This document shows, piece after piece, positions 16,841-24,846 of a stretch of DNA of 64,000 nucleotides (position 1 is the stretch's first letter; each line of letters begins with the position of its first letter). The notes below the pieces were generated by a model. The model saw nothing but the letters and a program-made list of their open reading frames with translations. It searched no databases and was not told where the DNA came from. Source of the DNA: Bacillota bacterium (GTDB lineage: Bacteria > Bacillota > Clostridia > Christensenellales > Aristaeellaceae); assembly GCA_023416585.1 (NCBI GenBank), contig JAEZHM010000055.1, forward strand, positions 1 to 64,000, given 5' to 3'. Both the position numbers and the translations under genes were made by a program.

Positions 16841-17557
16841 ATGACATACCAGGAAGAGAACCAGAAGCTTATTGAACTATTCAAACCCTGCCGTGTAACC
16901 GACGTTCGCGATGGAATGGACTGGATGGGTTACCATCATTATGGCACCGTGGACAAGAGCGTCCGCCCCCTGTGGCAAACCCATGTGGTGGGCATCGCCC
17001 GTACCGCCCGCTACCTGCCCTACGAAGGCCCCGCCCCCGCCGTCACCGGTGACGCTTATACCAAGTGGGCCCACATGTATTACAATGAAATCTGCACCGA
17101 TCCGTGGATGAATGATATCGAGCCCGGTGATTTTGTGGCGCTGGACATCGCCGGCCTGGATGTGGGCCTCTTGGGTTCCAACAACACCCTGACCGCGCTG
17201 CTGAAGGGCTGCGTAGGCTTTTTGACAAACGGCGGCGGCATCCGTGATACCGACGAAGTCATCATGCAGAAGGTTCCCGTTTGGTCCAAGCATATCTCCC
17301 AGGGCATGGACCAGGCCCGTATCCGCTATCTGGAAAAGGATATCCCCATTGCAGTCGGCGGCGTGGCCATTTATCCGGGCGATGTGATCATTGCCGACAA
17401 CGACGGCGTGATCGTCGTGCCCCGCAAGGCAGCCTGGGACGTGGCCAAGTATGCCTGGCAGGAAATGAACGGCGACAAGGTGGGCCGCCAGAACCTGTAC
17501 AAGAAGCTCAACTGGGAGCTGGATGATACGGTTATACCGGTGGATCCGGTAAAGTAA
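16841..17557 (+). CDS. RraA-like protein (HMG/CHA aldolase or decarboxylase fold)
   Basis: This protein of about 238 residues has the RraA/class II aldolase core. CRVTDVRDGMDWMG at residue 15 onward matches the family start, and LLKGCVGFLTNGGGIRDTDE matches the usual GxxGxVxDGxxRDxxE, whose Arg-Asp pair binds pyruvate and metal. DNDGVIVVPRKAA is the conserved C-terminal strand. Members cleave 4-carboxy-4-hydroxy-2-oxoadipate-type acids or decarboxylate oxaloacetate. As first gene of the 16.8-27 kb operon it may supply a C-C bond cleavage step. ATG 16841 sits 8 nt after AAGGAG; ATG 16835 is too close. Confidence 0.82.
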   Translation: MTYQEENQKLIELFKPCRVTDVRDGMDWMGYHHYGTVDKSVRPLWQTHVVGIARTARYLPYEGPAPAVTGDAYTKWAHMYYNEICTDPWMNDIEPGDFVALDIAGLDVGLLGSNNTLTALLKGCVGFLTNGGGIRDTDEVIMQKVPVWSKHISQGMDQARIRYLEKDIPIAVGGVAIYPGDVIIADNDGVIVVPRKAAWDVAKYAWQEMNGDKVGRQNLYKKLNWELDDTVIPVDPVK

Positions 17558-17579
17558 TAAAAAGAGGAGGTTCCGATCC

Positions 17580-18866
17580 ATGAAGAAGATGTTGGCTCTA
17601 CTCTTGACGCTCGTGCTGCTGCTGCCCCTGTGCGCAAGCGCGCTGGCCAGCGGAACGGTGGAAATCCGTGCCGCCTGGTGGGGAGACACCAAACGCTTTG
17701 ACCTGTACAACTCCATCGTGGGTGAATTTACTAAAGCCAACCCCGACATCAAGGTTGTAAGCGAGCCTGTGAGCTGGAGTGACTACTGGGATAAGCTCTC
17801 CGTTCAGGTAGCAGGCGGCAACGCGCCTGACTTCATCGGCATGCATCCCCAGTACGCCGCCGACTATATTGGCCGCGGCATGGTGGAGCCCCTTGACCAG
17901 TACATCAAGGATGGCATCATTACCACCGACGGATGGGCTCAGGGCACGCTCAACACCGGCGTGGTGAACGGCGTGACCTACATGATCCCCATGGGCGTAA
18001 CCTTTACCAGCGAGTTCGTCAACGCTGGCATACTCAAGGAACTGGGCTTCGATGTGCCTGCCTTCGACTGGACATATGACGATGTGAAGGATATGGGCCT
18101 GAAAGTCCGCGCAGCCCTGGATGCCGCCGGCAAGACCGGCACATGGCTGCTCGCCGACATGTCCACCAACGTCAACTCCTTCCGCTACTTCGTACGCCAG
18201 AACGGCCGTGAGCTGTATGACGTAAACGGCGATATCAACTTCACCGCGGAAGATGTCGAAAAGTGGTTTGCCATGTGGAAGGATTTCCGCGACACCGGCA
18301 TCATCCCCGATGCTGCGACCGCCACCGAATATGCAACCGCCACATTGGAAGACAGCCTCTTCTCCCGTGATATGGTACTGGTGACCCAGGTGCCCATCAA
18401 CCAGCTGAAGCTCTACCGCACCACCTTCCCCCAAAAGACGGTCGGCTCCGTCCGTATTCCCTCCCTGGCCGGCGGGGCAGTCGGTGAATTCCCCGAAGGC
18501 GCACACTTCGCCATCTATGCCAAATCCAGCCCCGAAAAGAAGCTGGCTGCGGCCAAGCTGATCAACTTCTGGTTGAACAGTTCAGAGGCTCTGGGTATCT
18601 TCGGTCTGGACCAAGGCGTGCCCGGCAACCTGAGCCTGAAGGATGCCTACATGCCCAAGCTGGATGCCAACCAATTGGATATCCTGGATTTCGTGAACAA
18701 GCTGTCCGAGATCGCAACTCCCACCATCTATCCGCCCACGGGTGCTTCCGAGATCGACGCGCTCTTCAAGAGCATCGGCGAAGCCGTGCAGTTTGACTCC
18801 AAGACGCCTGCCGACGCCGCCAAGGAACTCTACGACCAGGCTGTGGCGATCCGCTCCAAGAAGTAA
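17580..18866 (+). CDS. Sugar ABC transporter substrate-binding protein (CUT1, family 1)
   Basis: This 428-residue extracellular binding protein has a signal peptide at residues 1-22 (MKKMLALLLTLVLLLPLCAS), with a cysteine at residue 18 that is not in a good lipobox, so lipidation is uncertain. The fold is marked by EIRAAWWGDTKRFDLYNSIVG, a DFIGMHPQYAADYIGRG ligand region and the late SPEKKLAAAKLINFWLNS helix. It delivers a sugar or sugar acid to the permeases at 19011 and 19913. It follows the RraA-like gene by 22 bp with an AGAGGAGG ribosome site. A strong hairpin follows the stop. Confidence 0.9.
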   Translation: MKKMLALLLTLVLLLPLCASALASGTVEIRAAWWGDTKRFDLYNSIVGEFTKANPDIKVVSEPVSWSDYWDKLSVQVAGGNAPDFIGMHPQYAADYIGRGMVEPLDQYIKDGIITTDGWAQGTLNTGVVNGVTYMIPMGVTFTSEFVNAGILKELGFDVPAFDWTYDDVKDMGLKVRAALDAAGKTGTWLLADMSTNVNSFRYFVRQNGRELYDVNGDINFTAEDVEKWFAMWKDFRDTGIIPDAATATEYATATLEDSLFSRDMVLVTQVPINQLKLYRTTFPQKTVGSVRIPSLAGGAVGEFPEGAHFAIYAKSSPEKKLAAAKLINFWLNSSEALGIFGLDQGVPGNLSLKDAYMPKLDANQLDILDFVNKLSEIATPTIYPPTGASEIDALFKSIGEAVQFDSKTPADAAKELYDQAVAIRSKK

Positions 18867-18902
18867 CGGGTAAGGTTCCTTCAGTAAAATTCTTCTTAAT
18901 CC

Positions 18903-18944
18903 GGGGGAAAGCCGTACAGAACAGAATGCATCCGGCTTTCCCCC
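18903..18944 (+). terminator. Strong hairpin between SBP and permease genes
   Basis: A 12-bp perfect stem (GGGGGAAAGCCG, 18903-18914, with its complement at 18933-18944) and an 18-nt loop lie 36 bp after the SBP stop. No U-run follows, so it is more likely an mRNA-stabilising or partial-termination element than a full terminator. Confidence 0.6.
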
Positions 18945-19010
18945 CTTTCCCCAGGACACACCTAAAAGCCCAGGCGGTTTCCTGGAAAAACCCTTAAGGA
19001 GGCTGATGCC

Positions 19011-19916
19011 TTGAAAAAGTCCCACACGAACAGGCCGTGGGAGGCATATGTTTTCCTGGGTCCTTGGCTGATCGGCCTGTTTTGCTTCACCGTTATCCCG
19101 ATGATCCTGTCGCTGTATTTTTCGTTCACCCAGTATGACATGGCGACCATGCCCAAATGGATAGGCCTCGGCAACTACATCGATATGGCCCATGACCCGC
19201 GGCTGCTCAAGAGTTTACAGGTCACCTTTACCTATGTAGGCTGCAGCATCCCCTTGCAGTTGGCCTTCGCGCTGCTTCTGGCCACTGTGCTCAAGAAAAA
19301 CCGGCGCGGTGTCAGATTGTACAGGGCAATCTTCTACCTGCCATCCCTTTTTGGCGGCAGTGTGGCTGTAGCCCTTCTCTGGCGCCAGATCTTCAACAAA
19401 ACCGGCGTTATCAACCGCTTGCTTGCCATTTTCGGCATCGTGGGCAAGAACTGGATCGCAACGCCTTCCACCGTGCTGTATACGCTGGTGTTATTGGCCA
19501 TCTGGCAGTTCGGTTCGTCCATGGTGGTTTTCCTGGGCGGGCTGAAGCAGATCCCCGTGGATTATTATGAGGCCGCCGAGATTGACGGCGCAAACAAGAT
19601 ACAGATCTTTTTCAAGATTACGCTGCCCCTCTTAACGCCCATGGTATTTTTCAACCTGGTGATGACCATCATCAGCGCGTTCCAGGCGTTCACACCCAGC
19701 TACATCATCAGCCAGGGCTCGGGCGGACCAATGGATTCCACCATGTTCTACACGCTGTATCTGTACCTGAAGGGCTTTAGGCAGTTCGCCATGGGTTATG
19801 CTTCCGCCATGGCCTGGGTGCTGCTTGTGATTATAGCCATAGTGACCGCACTGATGTTTGCTGCCGCCAACAGATGGGTCTACTATGACGATGGGGAAAA
19901 GGGGGGAGCGCGTTGA
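19011..19916 (+). CDS. Carbohydrate ABC transporter permease, MalF/UgpA type
   Basis: This 301-residue permease has six membrane helices. The N-terminal stretch PWEAYVFLGPWLIGLFCFTV is typical of the CUT1 family. The EAA coupling loop reads YYEAAEIDGANKIQIFFKIT (about residue 183). It pairs with the next gene to form the channel. The start is TTG 19011 with AAGGAGG 8 nt upstream. Its stop overlaps the next TTG start by 4 bp. Confidence 0.9.
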   Translation: MKKSHTNRPWEAYVFLGPWLIGLFCFTVIPMILSLYFSFTQYDMATMPKWIGLGNYIDMAHDPRLLKSLQVTFTYVGCSIPLQLAFALLLATVLKKNRRGVRLYRAIFYLPSLFGGSVAVALLWRQIFNKTGVINRLLAIFGIVGKNWIATPSTVLYTLVLLAIWQFGSSMVVFLGGLKQIPVDYYEAAEIDGANKIQIFFKITLPLLTPMVFFNLVMTIISAFQAFTPSYIISQGSGGPMDSTMFYTLYLYLKGFRQFAMGYASAMAWVLLVIIAIVTALMFAAANRWVYYDDGEKGGAR

Positions 19917-20752
19917 AACGCAAGCATGTAAGTGTCGCCGCGTATCACCTCCTGATCATCCTGTTTGGTTTTTCGATGCTCTATCCCCTGTTGTGGATGC
20001 TAAGCGCGTCGTTCAAGTCAAACGGGGAGATCTTTTCCGGCACGAATTTCTTTCCCCTTGAGCCTACCCTCGACAACTACAAAAGTGGTCTTAAGGGCGT
20101 TTCCGGCTACGGATTCCTGCGCTTTTTCGGCAACTCGTTCCTGGTCGCGGGGCTTTGCATGATCGGCAATATGCTGTCCTGCTCCATGGCGGCCTACGCC
20201 TTTTCCAAGCTGAACTTCAAGATGAAGGGCTTTCTGTTCACCATCATGATGGGAACGCTGATGCTGCCCTTCCATGTTCGCCTGATCCCGCAGTACATCG
20301 TTTTCAACAAGATCGGCTGGGTAAATACGTTTTTACCGCTGGTCGTTCCCAAGTTCTTTGCCACAGAGGGGTTCTTTGTTTTCCTATTGACCCAGTTTAT
20401 GCGAACCATCAGCAATGAGTTGCTGGAAGCGCCGCGTATCGACGGCTGCAATACCTTCCACATCTATGGCTATTTCATGCTACCGCTGTCGGTGCCCGCG
20501 CTGGTCACGGTGGCCATCTTCACCTTCATCTGGACATGGAATGACTTCTTCTCACAGATGATCTACCTGTCCGATCCGGCTAATTTCACGGTATCACTGG
20601 CGCTGCGCATGTTTGTGGATGCCACGGGGCAAAGCTCCTGGGGCGCACTGTTTGCCATGTCCTGCCTGTCGCTGGTGCCGCTATTTACGCTGTTCATCGT
20701 GTTCCAGCGGTATCTGGTGGAGGGGATCACCGCGGGCTCGCTCAAAGGTTAA
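19913..20752 (+). CDS. Carbohydrate ABC transporter permease, MalG/UgpE type
   Basis: This 279-residue permease is the second half of the importer. Seen: N-terminal helix LLIILFGFSMLYPLLWMLSA, EAA loop LLEAPRIDGCNTFHIYGYFM (about residue 168), and the conserved C-terminus FIVFQRYLVEGITAGSLKG. TTG 19913 overlaps the previous stop (TTGA). No ATPase gene is in this operon. Confidence 0.9.
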   Translation: MKRKHVSVAAYHLLIILFGFSMLYPLLWMLSASFKSNGEIFSGTNFFPLEPTLDNYKSGLKGVSGYGFLRFFGNSFLVAGLCMIGNMLSCSMAAYAFSKLNFKMKGFLFTIMMGTLMLPFHVRLIPQYIVFNKIGWVNTFLPLVVPKFFATEGFFVFLLTQFMRTISNELLEAPRIDGCNTFHIYGYFMLPLSVPALVTVAIFTFIWTWNDFFSQMIYLSDPANFTVSLALRMFVDATGQSSWGALFAMSCLSLVPLFTLFIVFQRYLVEGITAGSLKG

Positions 20753-20781
20753 TATCCCATCAAGAAAGGAAGTTCTACCCC

Positions 20782-21210
20782 ATGAGAACCTATGTTGGAA
20801 ATGGATACGGCCGCCATGTGGTGATCCATCTTGGAAAAGGCGAACTGGTATTGGAATCCATACAGGCTGAAATCAAACGGTTGAATATCCGCACCGGCAT
20901 TGTGGCCTCCGGCATCGGCTCGGCACGTAAAATCGTTTATCACCGCATCGGCAACCTAAACGCCGATCCTTTGAACATTTTCGAAACGCTGGAAGGGCCT
21001 ACGGAGATTGGCTCTATCCAGGGCCTGATCGTGGACGGGGAACCGCACCTGCACATCGTCTGCTACTCTGAAGAGGGCGCGCATGCCGGTCACCTGGAGC
21101 CTGGCTGCGAGGTGCAATACCTGGCGGAAATCAGTATTGTCGAGCTTACGGATGCCGATCTTACCCGCCGGCTGGATGAATTCGGCATCTCCTATATCGA
21201 CAAGCGCTGA
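20782..21210 (+). CDS. PPC/DUF296 domain protein
   Basis: This 142-residue protein consists of a single PPC (plant and prokaryote conserved, DUF296) domain. Visible features: HLGKGELVLESIQAEIKRLN near the start, IVASGIGSARKI, and LHIVCYSEEGAHAGHLEPGC, where the HLHI and GHL histidines correspond to the likely metal-binding histidines of the trimeric fold. In plants the domain accompanies AT-hooks; stand-alone bacterial copies have no settled function. Its position inside a catabolic operon suggests an enzymatic or ligand-sensing role rather than DNA binding. Confidence 0.8.
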   Translation: MRTYVGNGYGRHVVIHLGKGELVLESIQAEIKRLNIRTGIVASGIGSARKIVYHRIGNLNADPLNIFETLEGPTEIGSIQGLIVDGEPHLHIVCYSEEGAHAGHLEPGCEVQYLAEISIVELTDADLTRRLDEFGISYIDKR

Positions 21211-21215
21211 CGTAT

Positions 21216-21998
21216 ATGAAATTCGGCTGTATTGCAACAATTGCGGATTATCCGGTGTTGGAAAAGACGGGGCTTGACTACGTGGAGTTTTCCGGGCGCA
21301 ATGTGTGTGCCATGGAAGAAAACACTTTTTTAAAGCTTCGGCGTATGATCAAATCCGGCGCGCTGCCCTGCCTGGGCTTCAACGCCTACTGCCCGCCGGA
21401 TGTTCGCATTGCGGGGCCGGGGTTTTCTAAAGAAGCTGCAAGGGAATACGCGAAAAGGTGCCTTCACCGGGCGGCGGAACTGAACGTGCAGGTGGTGGGC
21501 ATAGGCTCGCCCATGTCAAGGAACCTGCCGGAAGGGTACGACCGGAACAAAGCCATACGGCAGGCGGAAGAGTTCTTCGCCGTCACGGCGGAGATTTTCG
21601 CCGAACAAAACATATACGTCTGCGTAGAGGCGTTGGGGAATTGTTACTGCAATTTTATCAACCGCCTTCAAGAAGCCCAAGGCATTGTGCGCGCTGTGAA
21701 CATGGAAAATTTGAAGCTTGTACTGGATTTTTACAATATGGAGCACAGCGGGGAAGCGGATCACCCGCTTTTCCCATTTATTAACGACATTGTGCACGCC
21801 CACATCTCCGACGATGCCGGCAGCCCGCAAAAGCGGTGGTTTTTAAGGCCGGAAAAGCGGAATCTGCACGCCGCGCGCATAAGGCGGCTGATGGAGGCGG
21901 GGTACTTGGGCGCAATGACGCTGGAGATTGATCTGCCGGTAAGTCATAAAGAGGCAGTGTCATCACTTGATATTCTTCGTAGCTCTGTTTATTGCTGA
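21216..21998 (+). CDS. Sugar phosphate isomerase/epimerase-like TIM barrel
   Basis: This 260-residue protein belongs to the xylose isomerase-like/AP endonuclease 2 fold. Metal ligands can be proposed: Glu in VCVEALGNCYCNF (about residue 136), Asp in LVLDFYNMEHSG (about 171), His in VHAHISDDAG (about 195-197) and Glu in MTLEIDLP (about 241). Members isomerise or dehydrate sugars and inositols. It starts 5 bp after the PPC gene without a clear ribosome site, so it is probably translated by coupling. The substrate is unknown. Confidence 0.75.
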   Translation: MKFGCIATIADYPVLEKTGLDYVEFSGRNVCAMEENTFLKLRRMIKSGALPCLGFNAYCPPDVRIAGPGFSKEAAREYAKRCLHRAAELNVQVVGIGSPMSRNLPEGYDRNKAIRQAEEFFAVTAEIFAEQNIYVCVEALGNCYCNFINRLQEAQGIVRAVNMENLKLVLDFYNMEHSGEADHPLFPFINDIVHAHISDDAGSPQKRWFLRPEKRNLHAARIRRLMEAGYLGAMTLEIDLPVSHKEAVSSLDILRSSVYC

Positions 21999-22035
21999 TA
22001 CTGCCCTGAAAACAGAAATCGCCACCGATGCTTAA

Positions 22036-22139
22036 GACCTCCCCCAGCCTCCTTCGTCGGCAGCCCCCTCCAAGAGGGAGCCTCTCCTAAAGCCTCCCTC
22101 TTGGAGGGAGGTGCCGCCCGCAGGCGGCGGTAGGAGGTT
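22036..22139. repeat. Dispersed palindromic repeat, family A, copy 3
   Basis: This full-length copy (GACCTCCCCCAGCCTCCTTC at left, GGCGGCGGTAGGAGGT at right, internal CTCCAAGAGGGAG and CTTGGAGGGAG stems) is in the same orientation as copy 1. It interrupts the catabolic operon between the isomerase-like and BKACE genes, so transcripts crossing it will fold strongly. Confidence 0.8.
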
Positions 22140-22212
22140 GATAGATTGTCATCTTTATCCCTTGGGATGATGTTTACTTAGTTTGAAAGTTTTATTGAAG
22201 GAGGAATGAATC

Positions 22213-23151
22213 ATGGCACCCAAAGCCCAGCGGAAGATTATTGTCAGCGCGGCCGTGACCGGCGGCGTGCATACGCCCAGCATGTCTAAGTACCTGCCCC
22301 GCAACCCCGATATGATCGTGGAAGACGCGGTGAACGCCGCCAAAGCCGGCGCGGCCGTGGTGCATATCCATGCCAGGCTGGATAACGGCAAGCCCACGGC
22401 GGACTACGACACCTTTGAGTATATTCTTTCCCGCATCAAAAAGCAGAGCGATGTGGTGATCGGCATCACCACCGGCGGCGCCCAGGGCATGACAGTGGAG
22501 GAGCGGTTTTCCGTGATCCCGCGTTTCAGCCCGGAGATCGCCTCGGCCAACGGCGGCACCATCAACTTCTGCTTTTCCCGCTTGGCCGACGAGATCGGCA
22601 CCTTTGAATATGACTGGGAAAGGCCCTTTATCGAGCGCACCTGGGATAACCTGTTCAAGAACACCTTCCGTGATATCGAGTATTGCATCAACATGATGAA
22701 CTCCTGCGATACGCGGCCGGAATTCGAGCTGTTCGACTATGGCCAATTGGCGAACCTCAATCACTTTGTGCAAAAGGGCATCGTGCGCAAGCCCATCTAT
22801 TTGCAGTTTGTGCCCGGCATCATGGGCGGCATGCCCATCGGCAACGAGGGCATGATGTTCATCATCGACCAGGCGAAGAAAATGTTCGGGCCGGATGTGC
22901 AGTACTGTACCGTGGCGCCAGGCCGGCGCATGTACCGCCTGGCGGCCATGATGGCGCTAAACGGCGGCAATGTTCGGGTAGGTTTGGAAGACGGCTTGTA
23001 CTTAAAGCCCAATGGGGAATTGGCCAAGTCCAGCGCCGAGCAGGTACAGAAGATCGTACGAATTTTGAATGACCTGGACTTTGAGATCGCCAGCCCTGAT
23101 GAAGCCCGGGAACAGCTGCAACTAAAGGGCCGCGACAAGGTGAATTTCTAA
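22213..23151 (+). CDS. Beta-keto acid cleavage enzyme (BKACE, Kce-like)
   Basis: This 312-residue zinc enzyme belongs to the family of 3-keto-5-aminohexanoate cleavage enzyme. These enzymes condense a beta-keto acid with acetyl-CoA and split it into acetoacetate and a new CoA ester. Seen: AAVTGGVHTPSMSKYLPR at residue 13, zinc ligands His51 and His53 in VVHIHARLDNGKP, the FVPGIMGGMPIG and VRVGLEDG segments (the Glu of the last is the third metal ligand in the family). The short DxDTFxYIL region varies between substrate groups, and I cannot name the substrate. It has an AAGGAGG ribosome site, and thiolase follows after 10 bp. Confidence 0.9.
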   Translation: MAPKAQRKIIVSAAVTGGVHTPSMSKYLPRNPDMIVEDAVNAAKAGAAVVHIHARLDNGKPTADYDTFEYILSRIKKQSDVVIGITTGGAQGMTVEERFSVIPRFSPEIASANGGTINFCFSRLADEIGTFEYDWERPFIERTWDNLFKNTFRDIEYCINMMNSCDTRPEFELFDYGQLANLNHFVQKGIVRKPIYLQFVPGIMGGMPIGNEGMMFIIDQAKKMFGPDVQYCTVAPGRRMYRLAAMMALNGGNVRVGLEDGLYLKPNGELAKSSAEQVQKIVRILNDLDFEIASPDEAREQLQLKGRDKVNF

Positions 23152-23161
23152 GGAGGCCGCT

Positions 23162-24349
23162 ATGTTTCAAAAATCAGTCATCGTATCCATGGCCCGCACG
23201 CCTATCGGTACGTTTGGAGGTTCTTTAAAAAGTAAAACGGCCATAGAGCTTGGCGCTATTGCAGCCAAGGCGGCACTTAACAGATCCCGTGTTCCCGCCG
23301 AAATGGTAGATGAGGTGGTCTTCGGCTGCGTGGGCCAGCACGGGCTCAACGCCTTCCTTTCCCGGCTGGTGGGGCTTAATGCAGGTGTGCCGGAAACGGC
23401 CTCCGCCCAAACCGTGAACAGGATGTGCGCTTCAGGTTTGCAGGCCATCGTCACGGCATCCCAACTGATCGAAACCGGCGACGCCGAGGTCACACTGGCC
23501 GGCGGAGCGGAAAGCATGTCCAACTATCCCTACACCTTGCAGGATGCCCGCTGGGGCATGCGCATGGGGGTGGGGGAAACAGCCATGCTGGACTCGCTGA
23601 CCACCGCGCTGTGCGAGCCCACCTCCGGCGAGAAGGTGCATATTGCCATCACTGCCGAGAACATCGCCCAAAAGTATGGGCTTACCCGTGAAGAGCTGGA
23701 CGCCTATGCTCTGGAAGGGCAGCGCAGAGCCAAAGCCGCCATCGCAAACGGTCTGTTCAAGGATGAGATCGTGCCCGTGGAAATGAAAAACAAGGGTGAG
23801 ATCACACTGTTTGATACGGACGAGCACCCCAGGGAAACAAGCCTGGAAAAGCTTTTGAAGCTCAAGCCCTTCGCGAAATCCGACGGTGTGGTCACCGCGG
23901 GCAACGCAAGCGGCATCAATGACGGGGCCGCCGCACTTATGATCGTCACCCGCGACAAGGCATCGGAACTGAACGTGAAGCCTATTGCCCGGGTGGTGGA
24001 TTTTGCCTGCGCCGGCGTGGACCCCAAATACATGGGTTTGGGTCCGGTGGATGCTACCCGAAAGCTTTTAAAAAAGACCGGCTTGTCTTTAAGCGACATC
24101 GGCCTGGTGGAACTGAATGAAGCCTTTGCCGCCCAGGCGGTGGGCTGCATAAAGGAACTTGGCCTTGATCCTAATATCGTCAACGTCAACGGCTCCGGCA
24201 TTGCCCTTGGCCATCCCATCGGTGCAACCGGCGCCATCATCTCCATCAAGCTCATTTCTGAAATGCATAGGCGTCATGTCCGTTATGGACTTGCCACCCT
24301 TTGCATTGGCGGCGGCCAGGGCATGAGCGTGGTGTTTGAAGCAATCTAG
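23162..24349 (+). CDS. Acetyl-CoA C-acyltransferase (thiolase)
   Basis: This 395-residue thiolase has the complete catalytic set: nucleophile Cys89 in NRMCASGLQAI, His351 in ALGHPIGATG and Cys381 in TLCIGGGQG. It has the length and N-terminus (VSMARTPIGTFGGSLK) of biosynthetic/degradative acetoacetyl-CoA thiolases. Directly after BKACE, it can convert acetoacetyl-CoA to two acetyl-CoA, but no CoA-transferase to activate free acetoacetate is in the window. The stop lies in a terminator hairpin, which may end one transcription unit here. Confidence 0.92.
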   Translation: MFQKSVIVSMARTPIGTFGGSLKSKTAIELGAIAAKAALNRSRVPAEMVDEVVFGCVGQHGLNAFLSRLVGLNAGVPETASAQTVNRMCASGLQAIVTASQLIETGDAEVTLAGGAESMSNYPYTLQDARWGMRMGVGETAMLDSLTTALCEPTSGEKVHIAITAENIAQKYGLTREELDAYALEGQRRAKAAIANGLFKDEIVPVEMKNKGEITLFDTDEHPRETSLEKLLKLKPFAKSDGVVTAGNASGINDGAAALMIVTRDKASELNVKPIARVVDFACAGVDPKYMGLGPVDATRKLLKKTGLSLSDIGLVELNEAFAAQAVGCIKELGLDPNIVNVNGSGIALGHPIGATGAIISIKLISEMHRRHVRYGLATLCIGGGQGMSVVFEAI

Positions 24350-24400
24350 GGGAGGCTCCGCCTCCCCTAACCCCACTGCTTAAGGGATTTATCCCTTAAG
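24348..24400 (+). terminator. Two consecutive hairpins after the thiolase gene
   Basis: AGGGGAGG/CCTCCCCT (24348-24368) and CTTAAGGGA/TCCCTTAAG (24379-24400) are both perfect stems. The second belongs to the same AAGGGAttTCCCTT family as 16073-16095 and 31011-31032. Confidence 0.6.
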
Positions 24401-24478
24401 AATCCCTATACGGGGAAGAAAAAGCCATAATGCAAACATTACCCCAAGGGTGATGATTTGTGCATGGTACACTTTTAA

Positions 24479-24580
24479 GCCTTCCCCTTGAGGGGAAGGT
24501 GGCGCCGAAGCGCCGGATGAGGTGTTAAGCTGCGACTATGCTCATCTGTTTCCACCTCATCAGTCTCCTTCGTCGACAGC
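24479..24580. repeat. Family A repeat, diverged halves
   Basis: The left half (CTTCCCCTTGAGGGGAAG, then GGCGCCGAAGCGCC, then GGATGAGGTG) and the right half (CCACCTCATCAGTCTCCTTC) are separated by about 25 bp. The sequence runs directly into family B repeats. Together with the hairpins at 24348-24400 this accounts for most of the gap between thiolase and the DUF1537 gene. Confidence 0.55.
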
Positions 24581-24583
24581 TAT

Positions 24584-24776
24584 CCCATCTGGCTCAATCG
24601 TCGCATTGCACGCTGCCGCTCAGCTCACAACCCCGGCGGCTCAATCGTCGCATCGCTTCGCTGTGCCCATCTGGCTCAATAGTCGCATTGCATCGCTGCC
24701 GCTTGCACTGCTCCTTTTCGCCAGCCTCCTTCACCCCTCCCTCATCCGCCACTGGCGGGGTCGGGGTTCCGGAGCC
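24584..24776. repeat. Dispersed repeat, family B, one full and one partial copy
   Basis: The motif CCCATCTGGCTCAATAGTCG starts at 24666, and the copy continues through CTGCTCCTTTTCGCCAGCCT to CGGAGCC at 24776. A second partial copy (CATCTGGCTCAATCGTCGCA) starts at 24586, and a further GGCTCAATCGTCGCAT occurs between them. The full copy closely matches 34894-35003. There is no coding potential. Confidence 0.75.
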
Positions 24777-24846
24777 CGCCAAGATTGGCTCTTATACATA
24801 CAGGATAAAGAGAAACATCGATGCTATCCCAAAGGAGTGACTCCCT

